From contig NZ_JAKSXY010000031.1 in NCBI RefSeq assembly GCF_022829445.1, positions 1 to 64,000 of the forward strand: DNA of 64,000 bases, in the 5' to 3' direction. Each line of letters opens with the position of its first letter. Within the stretch, counting starts at the first letter, position 1. The stretch comes from Methylobacterium sp. J-068. Lineage in GTDB: Bacteria > Pseudomonadota > Alphaproteobacteria > Rhizobiales > Beijerinckiaceae. The position numbers and the translations under genes are program-made. The notes below the pieces were generated by a model. The model saw only the letters and a list, made by a program, of their open reading frames with translations. It searched no databases and was not told where the DNA came from. Positions 27,171 to 38,600 of this stretch are shown piece by piece.

Positions 27171-27467
27171 ATGTCCCGCCTGACGACACTCGCCGGTACG
27201 GCCTTCATCCTCGGTCTGTCGGCGACCACCGCCTTCGCGGCCCCGTGCAGCACCGGCTCCACGGGCCAGAACCCGAGCCAAGCCGACAAGTCCTCGAAGG
27301 TCGAGCCCGGCTCGACCGGGAACGTCACGCCGGGCGCCAAGGCCGAGTCGCCCGGCACCGTCGGCGCCCTGAACGGTGTCGGCACCGACCGCGCGACGTC
27401 GCCCAGCGATGTGGCCAAGCAAACCGAGGGTAAGCCGACGGCCGCGCAGAAGGCCGAAGGCTGCTGA
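27171..27467 (+). CDS. Small exported Gly/Ser/Thr-rich protein (98 aa)
   Basis: The N-terminus is a clear Sec signal peptide (MSRLTTLAGTAFILGLSATTAFA, cleavage after the last Ala). The mature ~75 residues are low-complexity and polar (GSTGQNPSQADKSS, PGAKAESPGTVGALNGVG) and end with TAAQKAEGC. Short proteins like this are common in Methylobacterium and other Rhizobiales, and some are labelled YjbE-like exopolysaccharide-production proteins; I cannot confirm that here. The lone mature Cys pair (near the new N-terminus and the C-terminus) could form a disulfide. GGAG lies eight bases before the ATG. Confidence 0.7.
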   Translation: MSRLTTLAGTAFILGLSATTAFAAPCSTGSTGQNPSQADKSSKVEPGSTGNVTPGAKAESPGTVGALNGVGTDRATSPSDVAKQTEGKPTAAQKAEGC

Positions 27468-27882
27468 ACCCTCCGATACTCGGCCGGGCGGACAGGTGAC
27501 GCGTCGCGGAGCGAGGTGGATGACGTGAAGGACGCGCGGACCGCGACGGGCGAAAGCTCCGCGGTCCGCGCTCGCGTGACGGACGAACGATCGCGGGGGC
27601 GACGTCATCTCCCGCTCCACCCCGTCGAACAGACACCTCCGAACCACAGATCGTCCGCGAACGACGGGAATTGCGGCGAATTCACCTCGGCGTTTTTATC
27701 CGACTTTCTTGCACGTTCGGCAGCTGACTTCCACACCGAGTGAGGCACAAGCAATACTCTCCCGCGAAAATCTAACCTTGATGTCGGCGCGCCAGAATTT
27801 ATTGTTGCGTCGACAGCGGCTCGGATAAACGACTTGTTTTCGATTTCGGCGCATAACGCGGCGTGGGAGGAACAAAGCCGTT
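27468..27882 (+). other. 415-base intergenic region
   Basis: No supported gene. The first half holds the hairpin noted at 27534-27571. The second half (about 27660-27860) is unusually AT-rich for this genome, with tracts such as TTTTTATCC and GAATTTATTGTTG, and probably carries the promoter of the HD-GYP gene at 27883. A 75-codon frame at 27516 has Arg-rich noise-like sequence and is not called. Confidence 0.4.
27534..27571 (+). terminator. 12-bp perfect hairpin after the small exported-protein gene
   Basis: Arms GCGCGGACCGCG and CGCGGTCCGCGC enclose a 14-base loop, 66 bases after the stop. It lacks a T run, so it may act as an RNA stabiliser or Rho-linked terminator. Confidence 0.45.
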
Positions 27883-28938
27883 ATGCGACAGGGCGCGATC
27901 TATCTGCTGACCGACCGTCCCGATCGGAGCGCCGCCCTCGAGACGCTGATCAAGGCGATCGGGCAGTGCAAGGTCGTCGGCAGCAGCGAGGAGGCCGTCG
28001 GCTATACCAAGCCCTGCGCGATCGTATCGGATCTGACCCTGACCCGTCGTGAAGCGGTCAGTCGGTTGCGTGCCTTCATTCCTCATGGAAAGGCGGCCGA
28101 GATTCCGCTCATCTGCCTGCTGCGCTCGACGTCGGATCGCGATCTGCGCCTTGCGCGCGATCTCGGCGCCACCGTCTGCTTCCCGGCCTACACGGCGCCG
28201 CACATCGTCGTGAACGCGCTGCTCGACCAGATCGGCCCGGACGAATCCGACCCGAAGATCCTGCCGGTCGTGCAGGGAGTCACCCGCGCGACGGAAGTGC
28301 TCACGGGTCTCTTCGATGGTGTTCGGGACGGGGGCACGATCGCCCTCCCGCAGCTCGATGCCAGCCTCGACCCGATCCTCTCGGCCGTGCGCGAAGGCGG
28401 CTTGAACCGCTGGTTGGAAACCGTCTGGACGCACGATGACGCCACCTACCAGCACTGCCTGCTGGTGGCCGGCGTGGCGGCGCAGTTCGTTCTGCATCTC
28501 GGCTTTCGCACGGAGGACCGCGAGCACTTCGTGCGCTCCGCCCTGTTGCACGACGTAGGCAAAGCCAGGATTCCCCGCGAGATCCTGAACAAGCCCGGCC
28601 GCTTGGACGCCGACGAGACGACGATCATGCGCCAGCATCCCGTGATCGGCTACGAGATCCTGCGCGACAGCGGATGCGATGCCACGACCCTCGGCGCCGT
28701 TCGTCACCACCACGAGATGCTGGACGGATCGGGCTATCCGGATGGGCTCGTGGGCGCCGAGATCAGCGACACCGTCCGCCTCCTGACGATCTGCGACATC
28801 TACGCGGCGCTCACCGAACGGCGGTCCTACAAGCCGCCGATGCCGCCCCGCGATGCCATGGCGATCCTCGAAAGTATGCAGGGCAAGCTCGAGATGCGCC
28901 TCGTGCAGCGCTTCGGCGACGCGATGCTCGCCTCCTGA
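27883..28938 (+). CDS. HD-GYP domain protein with degenerate receiver
   Basis: This 351-residue protein has a receiver-like N-terminal domain (SDLTL with D50) that lacks the conserved lysine; where LxKP is expected it reads CFPAY at about 99-103. A complete HD-GYP domain follows (H191, HD at 223-224 in LLHDVGKARIP, DGSGYPDGL at 281-289). It should degrade cyclic-di-GMP, while the receiver probably no longer responds to ordinary phosphorylation and may be a dimer or protein-binding module. GGAGG at 27866-27870 is a slightly distant ribosome site. It is the second HD-GYP protein in the window. Confidence 0.88.
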   Translation: MRQGAIYLLTDRPDRSAALETLIKAIGQCKVVGSSEEAVGYTKPCAIVSDLTLTRREAVSRLRAFIPHGKAAEIPLICLLRSTSDRDLRLARDLGATVCFPAYTAPHIVVNALLDQIGPDESDPKILPVVQGVTRATEVLTGLFDGVRDGGTIALPQLDASLDPILSAVREGGLNRWLETVWTHDDATYQHCLLVAGVAAQFVLHLGFRTEDREHFVRSALLHDVGKARIPREILNKPGRLDADETTIMRQHPVIGYEILRDSGCDATTLGAVRHHHEMLDGSGYPDGLVGAEISDTVRLLTICDIYAALTERRSYKPPMPPRDAMAILESMQGKLEMRLVQRFGDAMLAS

Positions 28939-29048
28939 TCGGCGGAGGATTCGCGACCGGACGGACCGGCACGGGACATCGACGGCATCGCTGCAAGCCG
29001 TATCCCGATCCGCCGCTCCGCCCGTGTCGCTTCTACCGCGAGCGGCCG

Positions 29049-30431
29049 CTATTCGGCGGCGTCGAGGCGCGGCCGCTCGATCGCGGTGCGCTCGCGCTTG
29101 ACCAGCTCGGCGGTCAGGAAGGCCACTTCCAGGGCCTGCTCCGCGTTCAGGCGGGGATCGCAGTAGGTGTGGTAGCGGTCGCGCAGATCGTCGGCCGTCA
29201 ACGCCCGGGCGCCGCCCGTGCATTCGGTGACGTCCTTGCCGGTCATCTCAAGATGGATGCCGCCCGCGACGGTCCCCTCGGCGCGATGGACGCCGAAGAA
29301 GCCTTCGATCTCCTGCATCACCCGCTCGAACGGACGCGTCTTGTATCCGCCGGCCGAGATGGTGTTGCCGTGCATGGGATCGCAGACCCAGACCACGTTG
29401 CGCCCTTCCCGCTCCACGGCCCGGATCAAGGCCGGCAGATGCTCGCCGACCTTGTCCGCGCCGAAGCGGCAGATCAGCGTCAGGCGCCCGGCCTCGTTGG
29501 CGGGGTTGAGCTGGTCCACGAGCCGGATCAGGCCCTCGGCCGTCATCGACGGTCCGCATTTCAGGCCGATCGGGTTCTTGATGCCGCGCGCATATTCCAC
29601 GTGCGCGTGGTCCGGCTGACGCGTGCGATCACCGATCCACAGCATGTGCCCCGAGGTGGCGTACCAGTCGCCGCTGGTGGAATCGACGCGGGTCAGCGCC
29701 TCCTCGTAGCCCAGCAGAAGGGCCTCGTGGCTGGTGTAGAAATCCGTGGTGCGGACTTCCTGGTGCGTCTCGGGGTTGATGCCGATGGCCCGCATGAAGT
29801 CCAGGGTTTCGGTCATCCGTTCGGCGCAATCGGCGTAGCGCGAGGATTGCGGCGAATCCTTCACGAAGCTCAGCATCCAGCGGTGCGAGTTCTCGAGGTT
29901 CGCATAGCCGCCGGTGGCGAAGGCGCGCAGCAGGTTCAGCGTCGCCGCCGACTGGCGGTACGCCTCCAGCTGCCGGCGCGGATCGGGCACGCGCGCCTCT
30001 TCCGTGAAGCTGAGCCCGTTGACGATGTCGCCCCGGTAGCTCGGCAGGCTCACGCCCTCCAGCGTCTCGGTCGGCGAGGAGCGCGGCTTGGCGAACTGAC
30101 CGGCGATGCGGCCGACCTTCACCACGGGTGAACCGCCCGCGAAGGTGAGGACTAGTGCCATCTGCAGGAAGACGCGGAAGAAATCGCGGATGTTGTCGGC
30201 CGAATGTTCGTCGAAGCTCTCGGCGCAGTCGCCGCCCTGAAGCAGGAACGCCTCGCCCGTGGAGACACGGGCCAGGGCGGACTTCAACTTGCGCGCCTCG
30301 CCTGCAAAAACGAGCGGCGGGAAGCTCGCCAGTTGCGATTCGACGGACTCGAGGGCGGCGGCATCCGGATAGGCCGGGACCTGCTGGATCGGCAGGTTAC
30401 GCCAGGTCTTCGGTGTCCAACGCTCGGCCAT
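29049..30431 (-). CDS. aroF: 3-deoxy-7-phosphoheptulonate synthase, class II
   Basis: The 460-residue enzyme is a class II (plant/AroA-II type) DAHP synthase: [23 protein letters not shown], then [37 protein letters not shown] and [11 protein letters not shown], all signature segments. It condenses phosphoenolpyruvate and erythrose 4-phosphate as the first step of the shikimate pathway. ATG 30431 is preceded by GGAGACG. The symbol varies between genomes (aroF, aroG, aroA-II). Feedback control cannot be read from the sequence. Confidence 0.95.
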   Translation of the reverse strand: MAERWTPKTWRNLPIQQVPAYPDAAALESVESQLASFPPLVFAGEARKLKSALARVSTGEAFLLQGGDCAESFDEHSADNIRDFFRVFLQMALVLTFAGGSPVVKVGRIAGQFAKPRSSPTETLEGVSLPSYRGDIVNGLSFTEEARVPDPRRQLEAYRQSAATLNLLRAFATGGYANLENSHRWMLSFVKDSPQSSRYADCAERMTETLDFMRAIGINPETHQEVRTTDFYTSHEALLLGYEEALTRVDSTSGDWYATSGHMLWIGDRTRQPDHAHVEYARGIKNPIGLKCGPSMTAEGLIRLVDQLNPANEAGRLTLICRFGADKVGEHLPALIRAVEREGRNVVWVCDPMHGNTISAGGYKTRPFERVMQEIEGFFGVHRAEGTVAGGIHLEMTGKDVTECTGGARALTADDLRDRYHTYCDPRLNAEQALEVAFLTAELVKRERTAIERPRLDAAE

Positions 30432-30594
30432 AATCGTCTCCGTTCCGCCTTTCGGTCGGGTCCGCGCGGCGGAAAGCGCCGCGGAGAGCGGGGCTTATAG
30501 AGCGGTTCTCACGCGGAGGCGAGGGAAAGCGCGGACGCGGCTGCCATTCCCGGTGCGCGCGGCGCACTGGATTGGCGTGGGGCGGGACGATCAC

Positions 30595-30614
30595 CCGACC
30601 AGAACATCGGTCGG
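30595..30614 (-). terminator. Hairpin downstream of the sigma-1.1-like gene
   Basis: CCGACC and GGTCGG enclose an 8-base loop, 58 bases past the stop of the small gene at 30672 and upstream of the DAHP synthase gene. No T run, so the call is tentative. Confidence 0.35.
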
Positions 30615-30671
30615 AGCCCGTCCACGTCGCCCGAGTGAGACCGTCTCCGCTTCGATCGAGCAGAGACAGTA

Positions 30672-30977
30672 TCACTCCCCGGCCGGATCGCCGTCCTCGA
30701 TGGCGATCCCGTGCTCCGAGAGAATCCAGAAGATGGCTTCGAGGTCCTCGGCCGTGACGTCGCGCGGCGGGAGGGCCTCCTCCAGGTCCTCGTAGGTCAG
30801 GCGACGCTGGCGCTGCGCCTCGGCCTTCGCCAGCAGGAGGTCGACGGTCCGGCGCATGTCCTCTGACAACCCGCCATGGCCGCGTGGCCCCTCCTCTCCG
30901 GCCGGATGCAGCGCCTCGGCGAGCATGCGGTCGATGATGGCCTGGCGCCGGTCATGCGCGTCGTCGAAGCGTTCCAT
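30672..30977 (-). CDS. Stand-alone sigma-70 region 1.1-like protein
   Basis: The 101-residue protein has a charged N-terminal helix (MERFDDAHDRRQAIIDRML), a linker, then a C-terminal domain at about 40-95: DLLLAKAEAQRQRRLTYEDL, then EEALPPRDVTAEDLEAIFWIL and SEHGIAIED. This pattern is that of sigma-70 region 1.1 (LTYEDLNxALP...VSSEQIEDxxxxLSExGIxV), which blocks free sigma from binding DNA. Here it stands alone with no sigma core, so a decoy or regulator role is possible. ATG 30977 is preferred over 31022. It follows the FdhF/YdeP gene by 64 bases on the same strand and may be its partner gene. Confidence 0.72.
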   Translation of the reverse strand: MERFDDAHDRRQAIIDRMLAEALHPAGEEGPRGHGGLSEDMRRTVDLLLAKAEAQRQRRLTYEDLEEALPPRDVTAEDLEAIFWILSEHGIAIEDGDPAGE

Positions 30978-31041
30978 GCAGCGATTATGGGTCGCCGAAG
31001 CTGGCCGTCGAGGGAGTGGCACCGGAAAAACCGGCCCGGCG

Positions 31042-33357
31042 TCAATCCGCGACCGCGAGCGGCCCCCCCTTCCGGATGCGCACCGGGATCGCCTTGGCGG
31101 CCGGTGTCTTGGCCTGCGCGTCGTAGTGCCAGAGGGGGATCAGGGCATTGAGCTCCGGGTAGTAGCCGCCGACATTGCCCGCGGGAATGCCATACTTGAT
31201 CACGCGCAGGCCTCGGACCTCGCGGACGAATTCGTCCTTCGCCTCCGTCACGAGGTCGACATCCTCGCCATCGGACAGGGCGAGCCGCTCCATGTCGTCG
31301 CCGTTCATGAACAGCACCATGCGGGTACCCTTCACGCCTCGGAAGCGATCGTCGTAACCGTAGACCGTGGTGTTGAATTGGTCGTTCGATCGCAGGGTGA
31401 TGAGGTCGAGCACGTCGCGCCGGTCGCTTCCCATGTCGGGGTCGGCTTCGAGGCCGCCCGGCACCGTGAAATTCGCCTTGCCCGTCTCGGTCTCCCACTT
31501 GCGGTCGCGGGCCGCCAGCGGCTTGTGCAGCCCGCCCGGATCGAACATCCGCCCGTTCAGGTCATGGAACACGGTCGGATAGGTCGCCTCGATCGCGTCG
31601 CGGACCTTGGCGTAGTCACCGACCCAGGCGTCCCAGTCGACCTTCGGATTGGGGGGAAGCAGGCTCTTGGCGATCTCGGCCACGATCCAGGGCTCGGATC
31701 GCACGGCCTCGCTCACCGGCTTGGTCTGGCCACACGAGCCGTGGAAGCAGGAGGTCGAATCCTCCATCGAGACCGCCTGGGGACCGCTGGCCTGGACGTC
31801 GACCTCGATCCGGCCGAGACAGGGCAGGATGTAGGCGACCTCGCCGTGGACGAGGTGCGAGCGGTTGAGCTTGGTCGAGATCTGGACCGAGAGGCGTAAA
31901 GATCGCCAGGCCTCCTCCATCCGCACCGTGTCGGGCACCGCCCGGACGAAGTTGCCGCCGAGCCCCACGAAGGCTTTGACCTCGCCGGCGACGATGCCCT
32001 CACAGGCTTCCACGGTGTTGAGGCCCTTCTCGCGCGGGGGCTCGAATCCGTAGAGGTCCTTCAACGTGTCGAGGGGAGCGAGTTCCGGTTTCTCCGTGAT
32101 GCCGACCGTGCGCTGGCCCTGCACGTTGGAATGCCCGCGCACCGGGCAGAGGCCGGCGCCGGGGCGGCCGACATTGCCGCGCAGCAGCATCAGGTTGACG
32201 AGCATCTGCACGCCCTCGGTGCCGCGACGATGCTGCGTCAGGCCCATGCCGTAGACGGCGATCACCGAGCGGGCGCGGGCATAGACCGTCGCTGCCTCCT
32301 CCAGCGCCTCGCGGGTCAGGCCGGAACGCGCCTCGATGGCCGGCCAGCCCTGCCCGTCGCAATAGGTGACGAAATCCCGGAAGCCGTGCGTGTGCTCGGC
32401 GATGAAATCGACGTCGAGGATGCGAGGTCGGCAGACTTCCGTCGCTTCGCGGTCGGCGGCGATGAGCACCTTGCACATGCCGGTGATCGCCGCGATGTCG
32501 CCGCCCGCCTTGACCTGATGATACTGCGTCGAGATCTCGGTGGAGCTTCGCGTGAGCATCTCGGTGGGCGATTGCGGGTTGGTGAAACGCTCGAGTCCGC
32601 GCTCTCTCAAGGGGTTGAAGGTGATGATCGGAACCCGCCGCTTGCGGGCATCCTGCAGCGGATGAAGCATCCGCGGCGCGTTGGAGCCGACATTCTGGCC
32701 GAAGAACAGGATCAGGTCGGTCGATTCGAAGTCTTCCAGGATCGTGGTGCCGACCGGACTGCCGATCGAGGCTTTGAGGCCGACCGAGGTCGGCTCGTGG
32801 CACATGTTCGACGAATCGGGGAGATTGTTGGTGCCGTGCATGCGCGCCATCAGGGCGTACATGTACGAGGTCTCCAGGGAGGCCCGACCGGAGGTGTAGT
32901 AGATCACCGAATTCGGATCGAGGGCGCGCAGTTCACGCCCGATCTCTGCGCAGGCGTCTTCCCACGAGACGGAAACGTAGCGGTCGGTGGCGGGGTCGTA
33001 GCGCATCGGATGGGTCAGGCGGCCCTTCTCCTCCAGCGCGTAGTCGGTCCAGCCCAGCAGTTCCGTCACCGAGTGGCGGGCGAAGAAGTCGGGTCCGACC
33101 CGCTTGGCGGTCTGCTCCCAGACCGTCGCCTTGGCGCCGTTCTCGCAATATTCGAAGGTGCTGGGCTTGGCGGGCTTCGACCATGCGCAGGACACGCACA
33201 TGAAGCCGCCAGGCTTGTTCTGCTTCATCAACAGGGCGGCGCCCGAGACCGGGATTTCTTCCCGCTTCAGGATTTCCGCGAGGGACCCCGCCGAGCCCCA
33301 GCCACCCGCGGGGCCGTCATAGGGTTCGATCTTCGGCTCGGCCATCGGCTCGGTCAT
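31042..33357 (-). CDS. FdhF/YdeP-type molybdopterin oxidoreductase (formate dehydrogenase-like)
   Basis: This 771-residue enzyme has the YdeP-type iron-sulfur motif near residues 52-72 (CVSCAW...FEYCENG) and a molybdopterin domain with NMCHEPTSVGLKASIG near 195, the Cys being the likely metal ligand. The C-terminal dinucleotide-binding part includes LITLRSNDQFNTTVYGYDDRFRG, typical of the family. In Methylobacterium extorquens an enzyme of this type is described as formate dehydrogenase 4 (fdh4A); whether this is its orthologue needs alignment. No Tat signal is visible. A fdhD gene sits 9 kb away in the fds operon. Confidence 0.85.
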   Translation of the reverse strand: MTEPMAEPKIEPYDGPAGGWGSAGSLAEILKREEIPVSGAALLMKQNKPGGFMCVSCAWSKPAKPSTFEYCENGAKATVWEQTAKRVGPDFFARHSVTELLGWTDYALEEKGRLTHPMRYDPATDRYVSVSWEDACAEIGRELRALDPNSVIYYTSGRASLETSYMYALMARMHGTNNLPDSSNMCHEPTSVGLKASIGSPVGTTILEDFESTDLILFFGQNVGSNAPRMLHPLQDARKRRVPIITFNPLRERGLERFTNPQSPTEMLTRSSTEISTQYHQVKAGGDIAAITGMCKVLIAADREATEVCRPRILDVDFIAEHTHGFRDFVTYCDGQGWPAIEARSGLTREALEEAATVYARARSVIAVYGMGLTQHRRGTEGVQMLVNLMLLRGNVGRPGAGLCPVRGHSNVQGQRTVGITEKPELAPLDTLKDLYGFEPPREKGLNTVEACEGIVAGEVKAFVGLGGNFVRAVPDTVRMEEAWRSLRLSVQISTKLNRSHLVHGEVAYILPCLGRIEVDVQASGPQAVSMEDSTSCFHGSCGQTKPVSEAVRSEPWIVAEIAKSLLPPNPKVDWDAWVGDYAKVRDAIEATYPTVFHDLNGRMFDPGGLHKPLAARDRKWETETGKANFTVPGGLEADPDMGSDRRDVLDLITLRSNDQFNTTVYGYDDRFRGVKGTRMVLFMNGDDMERLALSDGEDVDLVTEAKDEFVREVRGLRVIKYGIPAGNVGGYYPELNALIPLWHYDAQAKTPAAKAIPVRIRKGGPLAVAD

Positions 33358-33414
33358 GCGCGGGTCCCGACTTCATCGTGTGTCGGAAGGGCAATCGGGA
33401 GCGGGTGCACGGTG

Positions 33415-33451
33415 TTCCGGACTGCGACGGTTGGGCCGTCACAATCCGGAA
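33415..33451 (-). terminator. Compound hairpin between gltD and the FdhF/YdeP gene
   Basis: Outer arms TTCCGGA (33415-33421) and TCCGGAA (33445-33451), an internal loop, then inner arms GACGG/CCGTC around TTGGG. It lies 17 bases past the gltD stop. A T tract is missing, so its role as a terminator is tentative. Confidence 0.4.
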
Positions 33452-33467
33452 TCGGAGGTCTTCGGCC

Positions 33468-34898
<1,431 letters not shown>

Positions 34899-34968
34899 AA
34901 CCGAAAGCCCCACCTTATCTTCGTTGCTCCGCGCGAAGCGGAGACTCAATCCTTCGCGCGAATGCGCG

Positions 34969-35370
34969 CTAGCGCTCGAACCAGTTCTCCACCCGCAGAC
35001 CCGGTACGCGTGAGAACTCGCCGACATTGTCGGTCACCATGACACTCGCGTCGCACAACGCCTGCGACGCGATCAGGAGGTCGTTCGCGCCGATCGGCGT
35101 TCCGGCTCTCTCCAGGGCCCAGCGGACCTCGCCATAGACGCGATCGGCCGGGGGAGAGAACCCGGCGACGTCGATGGCGTCGAGGACGCGCTCGACTTGC
35201 CGGGAAAGGCGCTCCGATCCTCGCTTGGCCGCCCCGAAGCGCAGTTCGGCGGCGACGACGACGCTCGTATAGACGTTGGCCTCGCCGACCTCGCCGATCT
35301 TCTCAGCCAGATATCCGTTTGGAGCCCGAACGAGTCCCGAGAGGATGTTCGTGTCGAGAAGGTAGCGCAT
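34969..35370 (-). CDS. vapC: PIN-domain toxin, VapC family
   Basis: This 133-residue protein has the PIN nuclease acidic residues: D6 in [10 protein letters not shown]42 in [10 protein letters not shown]97 in GANDLLIAS and D114 in VTDNVGEF. VapC toxins cleave tRNA or other RNA and are held in check by a cognate antitoxin, here encoded immediately upstream with no gap (its stop abuts this ATG). ORF length and order (antitoxin first) are standard. It sits between gltB and gltD on the same strand. Confidence 0.9.
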   Translation of the reverse strand: MRYLLDTNILSGLVRAPNGYLAEKIGEVGEANVYTSVVVAAELRFGAAKRGSERLSRQVERVLDAIDVAGFSPPADRVYGEVRWALERAGTPIGANDLLIASQALCDASVMVTDNVGEFSRVPGLRVENWFER

Positions 35371-35601
35371 CTAGAAGGCGACGGCTTCGGGCGGCCGGTC
35401 CTCGATCTCCGGCCAATCCTCGTCGATCGGAGACAAGCCCGCGAGTGTCGCGAGCAGCGACGGCCGCCGGAGAGGAACCAGCGTCAAAAGCCCGTCCTCC
35501 ACCTGAAGCAGGGCCTCGTCCCCGGGCAGCGCGAACTCGGCCGGAATCTCGATGGTCTGGGACGGACCGTTGCGATGGAGCCGCACGCGTCTCTCGATCA
35601 T
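35371..35601 (-). CDS. vapB: Antitoxin of the VapB/AbrB-like type
   Basis: The 76-residue protein begins RRVRLHRNGPSQTIEIPAEFALPG, the swapped-hairpin pattern of VapB/AbrB-type DNA-binding antitoxins, with an acidic C-terminal tail (SPIDEDWPEIEDRPPE) expected to wrap around the toxin. It is followed directly by vapC and starts 42 bases after the gltB stop. Such antitoxins usually repress their own operon, but I see no distinct operator in the short gap, and transcription may also come through from gltB. Confidence 0.82.
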   Translation of the reverse strand: MIERRVRLHRNGPSQTIEIPAEFALPGDEALLQVEDGLLTLVPLRRPSLLATLAGLSPIDEDWPEIEDRPPEAVAF

Positions 35602-35643
35602 GAAGCCCTCCTCTTCCAGTCCGCCCCAGACGACCCGAAACGC

Positions 35644-38600
35644 CTATTCGGCCGCCACCGGCATCCGCGCCATCTCCATTTCGCGCAGGGCGCGCCGGTA
35701 CTCCACCGGCATCACCTTGACGAACTTGGTGCGGTAGCCGGCCCAGTCATCGAGGATCGCCTTGGCACGCGGGGAGCCCGTGTACTTCAGGTGATTGGTG
35801 ATGAGCTGGGACAGGCGCTCCTCGTCGTGGCCGGACATGTCGGCCAGGATGTCGACGCGGCCCTTGGTCTCCAGGTCGCCGTCCTGGTGGAAGCGGCGCA
35901 TGAGGTCGTCCTCCTCCTCCACGGGCTCCAGATCGACCATGGAGAGGTTGCAGCGGGCCGAGAACGAGCCGTCCTCGTCGAGCACGTAGGCGATGCCGCC
36001 CGACATGCCGGCCGCGAAGTTGCGACCGGTCTCGCCGATCGAGACGACGACGCCGCCGGTCATGTACTCACAGCCATGGTCGCCCATGCCCTCGACCACC
36101 GCGATGGCACCCGAGTTGCGCACGGCGAAGCGCTCGCCGGCCGAACCCCGGATATAGGCCTCGCCCGCGATCGCGCCGTAGAGCACGGTGTTGCCGGCCA
36201 TGATGGTGTGCGAGCCCGGCGCCTTCAGTTGATCGGACGGGCGGATGATGAGCTTGCCGCCCGAGAGGCCCTTGCCGACATAGTCGTTGGCGTGGCCCGT
36301 GAGCACCACGGTGACGCCGGCCGCCAGCCAAGCGCCGAAGCTCTGCCCGGCGGTACCGGAGAGTTCGACCCGGATGGTGTCGTCGGGCAGGCCCTCGTGG
36401 CCGTACGCCTTGGCGACCATGCCGGAGAGCATGGCACCGGCGGTCCGGTCCGAGTTCCTGATGACGTCCCGCACCACCACGGGCTCGCCACCGTCGAGCG
36501 CCGACTGCGCGCCCGCGATCAGGCGACGGTCCAGCACGGTGTCGATCGGGTGCTTCTGCTTCTCGGTGTGCCGGATCGCGACGTGCTCGGGCACGTCGGG
36601 ACGGTGGAACAGCTTCGAGAAGTCGAGGCCCTTGGCCTTCCAGTGCTGGATCACCTCGAGGGTGTCGAGGTAGTCGGCCCGGCCGATGAGGTCCTCGAGC
36701 TTGGTGAAGCCCATCGCCGCCATCAGCTCGCGCAACTCCTCCGCCACGAAGAAGAAGTAGTTGATCACGTGCTCGGGCGTGCCCTTGAAGCGCTTGCGCA
36801 GGACGGGGTCCTGCGTCGCCACGCCCACCGGGCAGGTGTTCAGGTGGCACTTGCGCATCATGATGCAGCCGGCCGCGATCAGCGGCGCGGTGGAGAAGCC
36901 GAACTGGTCGGCTCCGAGCAGCGCCGCGACGAGCACGTCGCGGCCCGTGCGGATGCCGCCATCGGCCTGGAGCACCACGCGCCCGCGCAGGTGGCTGAGC
37001 ACCAGGGTCTGCTGGGTCTCGGCGAGCCCCGTCTCCCAGGGGCCGCCCGCGTGCTTGATCGAGGTGAGCGGGGCCGCGCCCGTGCCACCGTCGAAGCCCG
37101 AGATGGTGATGTGGTCGGCGCGCGCCTTGGCGACGCCCGTGGCGACCGTGCCGACGCCGACCTCGGAGACGAGCTTCACCGAGACGTCGGCCGCCGGATT
37201 CACGTTCTTCAGGTCGAAGATCAGCTGGGCCAGATCCTCGATCGAGTAGATGTCGTGGTGGGGCGGCGGCGAGATCAGGCCGACGCCCGGGGTGGCGTAG
37301 CGGACCTTGGCGATCTTGGCATCGACCTTGTGGCCGGGCAGCTGGCCGCCCTCGCCGGGCTTGGCGCCCTGCGCGACCTTGATCTGCATCATGTCGGAAT
37401 TGACGAGGTATTCCGTCGTCACGCCGAAGCGGCCCGACGCCACCTGCTTGATCGCCGAGCGGCGCGAGCGCCCGTCCGCCATCGGCTTGAAGCGCTCGAC
37501 CTCCTCGCCGCCCTCGCCCGAATTCGAGCGGCCGCCGAACGAATTCACCGCGATGGCGAGCGTCTCGTGCGCCTCCTTGGAGATGGAGCCGTAGGACATC
37601 GCGCCCGTCGCGAAGCGCTTGACGATGTCCGCCGCCGGCTCGACCTGATCGATCTCCACCGGCGCGCGGCCGAGCTCGGCAGCCTGCTTGATGCGGAACA
37701 GGCCCCGGATGGTCTTGAGGTGGTTCTCCTGCTCGTTCACGAGGCGCGCATATTCGCGGTAGCGATCGGGCAGGCCCAGACGCACCGCGTGCTGGAGCGT
37801 GGCGACCGAATCCGGCGTCCAGGTGTGGCTCTCGCCGCGCAGGCGGTAGGCGTACTCGCCGCCGACATCGAGGGCGGTGCGGTAGATCGGTGAATCCCCG
37901 AAGGCGTCCGAATGGCGCCGCGCGGTCTCCTGCGCGACCTCGGCCATGCCGATGCCCTCGATGGTGGTGGCGGTGCCGAAGAAATCGCGGGCCACGAAGG
38001 ACGAGTTCAGGCCGATCGCGTCGAAGATCTGCGCGCCGCAATAGGATTGATAGGTCGAGATGCCCATCTTGGACATGACCTTGAGCAGGCCCTTATCGAT
38101 CGACTTGATGTAGCGATAGACGATCTCATCCGGCGTCAGGTCCGGCGGGAACTCGTCCTTCATCGCGATCAGCGTCTCGAAGGCGAGGTAGGGGTTGATC
38201 GCCTCGGCACCGTAGCCGGCCAGACACGCGAAGTGATGCACCTCGCGCGGCTCGCCCGACTCGACCACGAGGCCGACCGAGGTACGCAGCCCCTTGCGGA
38301 TCAGGTAGTTGTGCACGGCGGCCGTGGCGAGCAGAGCCGGGATCGCGATACGATCCGGGCCGATCCCGCGATCCGACAGGATGATGATGTTGTAGCCGCC
38401 GCGTACCGCGACCTCGGCCCGGTCGCAGAGGCGATCGACCGCGCCCTCCATGGCGGCCGCCCCGGTCTCGGCCGGGAAGGTCATGTCGAGGGTCTTGGTG
38501 TCGAAGCGGTCCTCGAAATGCGAGATCGAGCGGATCTTCTCGAGATCGCCGTTGGTGAGGATCGGCTGGCGCACCTCGAGGCGCTTCTTGCGGGAGGCGC

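Noticed and set aside
27516..27743. 75-codon frame after the small exported-protein gene
   Set aside because: Arg-rich, overlaps a stable hairpin, and lacks a spaced ribosome site.
35197..37893. 898-codon plus-strand frame across vapBC and gltB
   Set aside because: Spans three real minus-strand genes; composition is rich in His/Arg/Asp/Ala with no domain, as expected for an antisense shadow.
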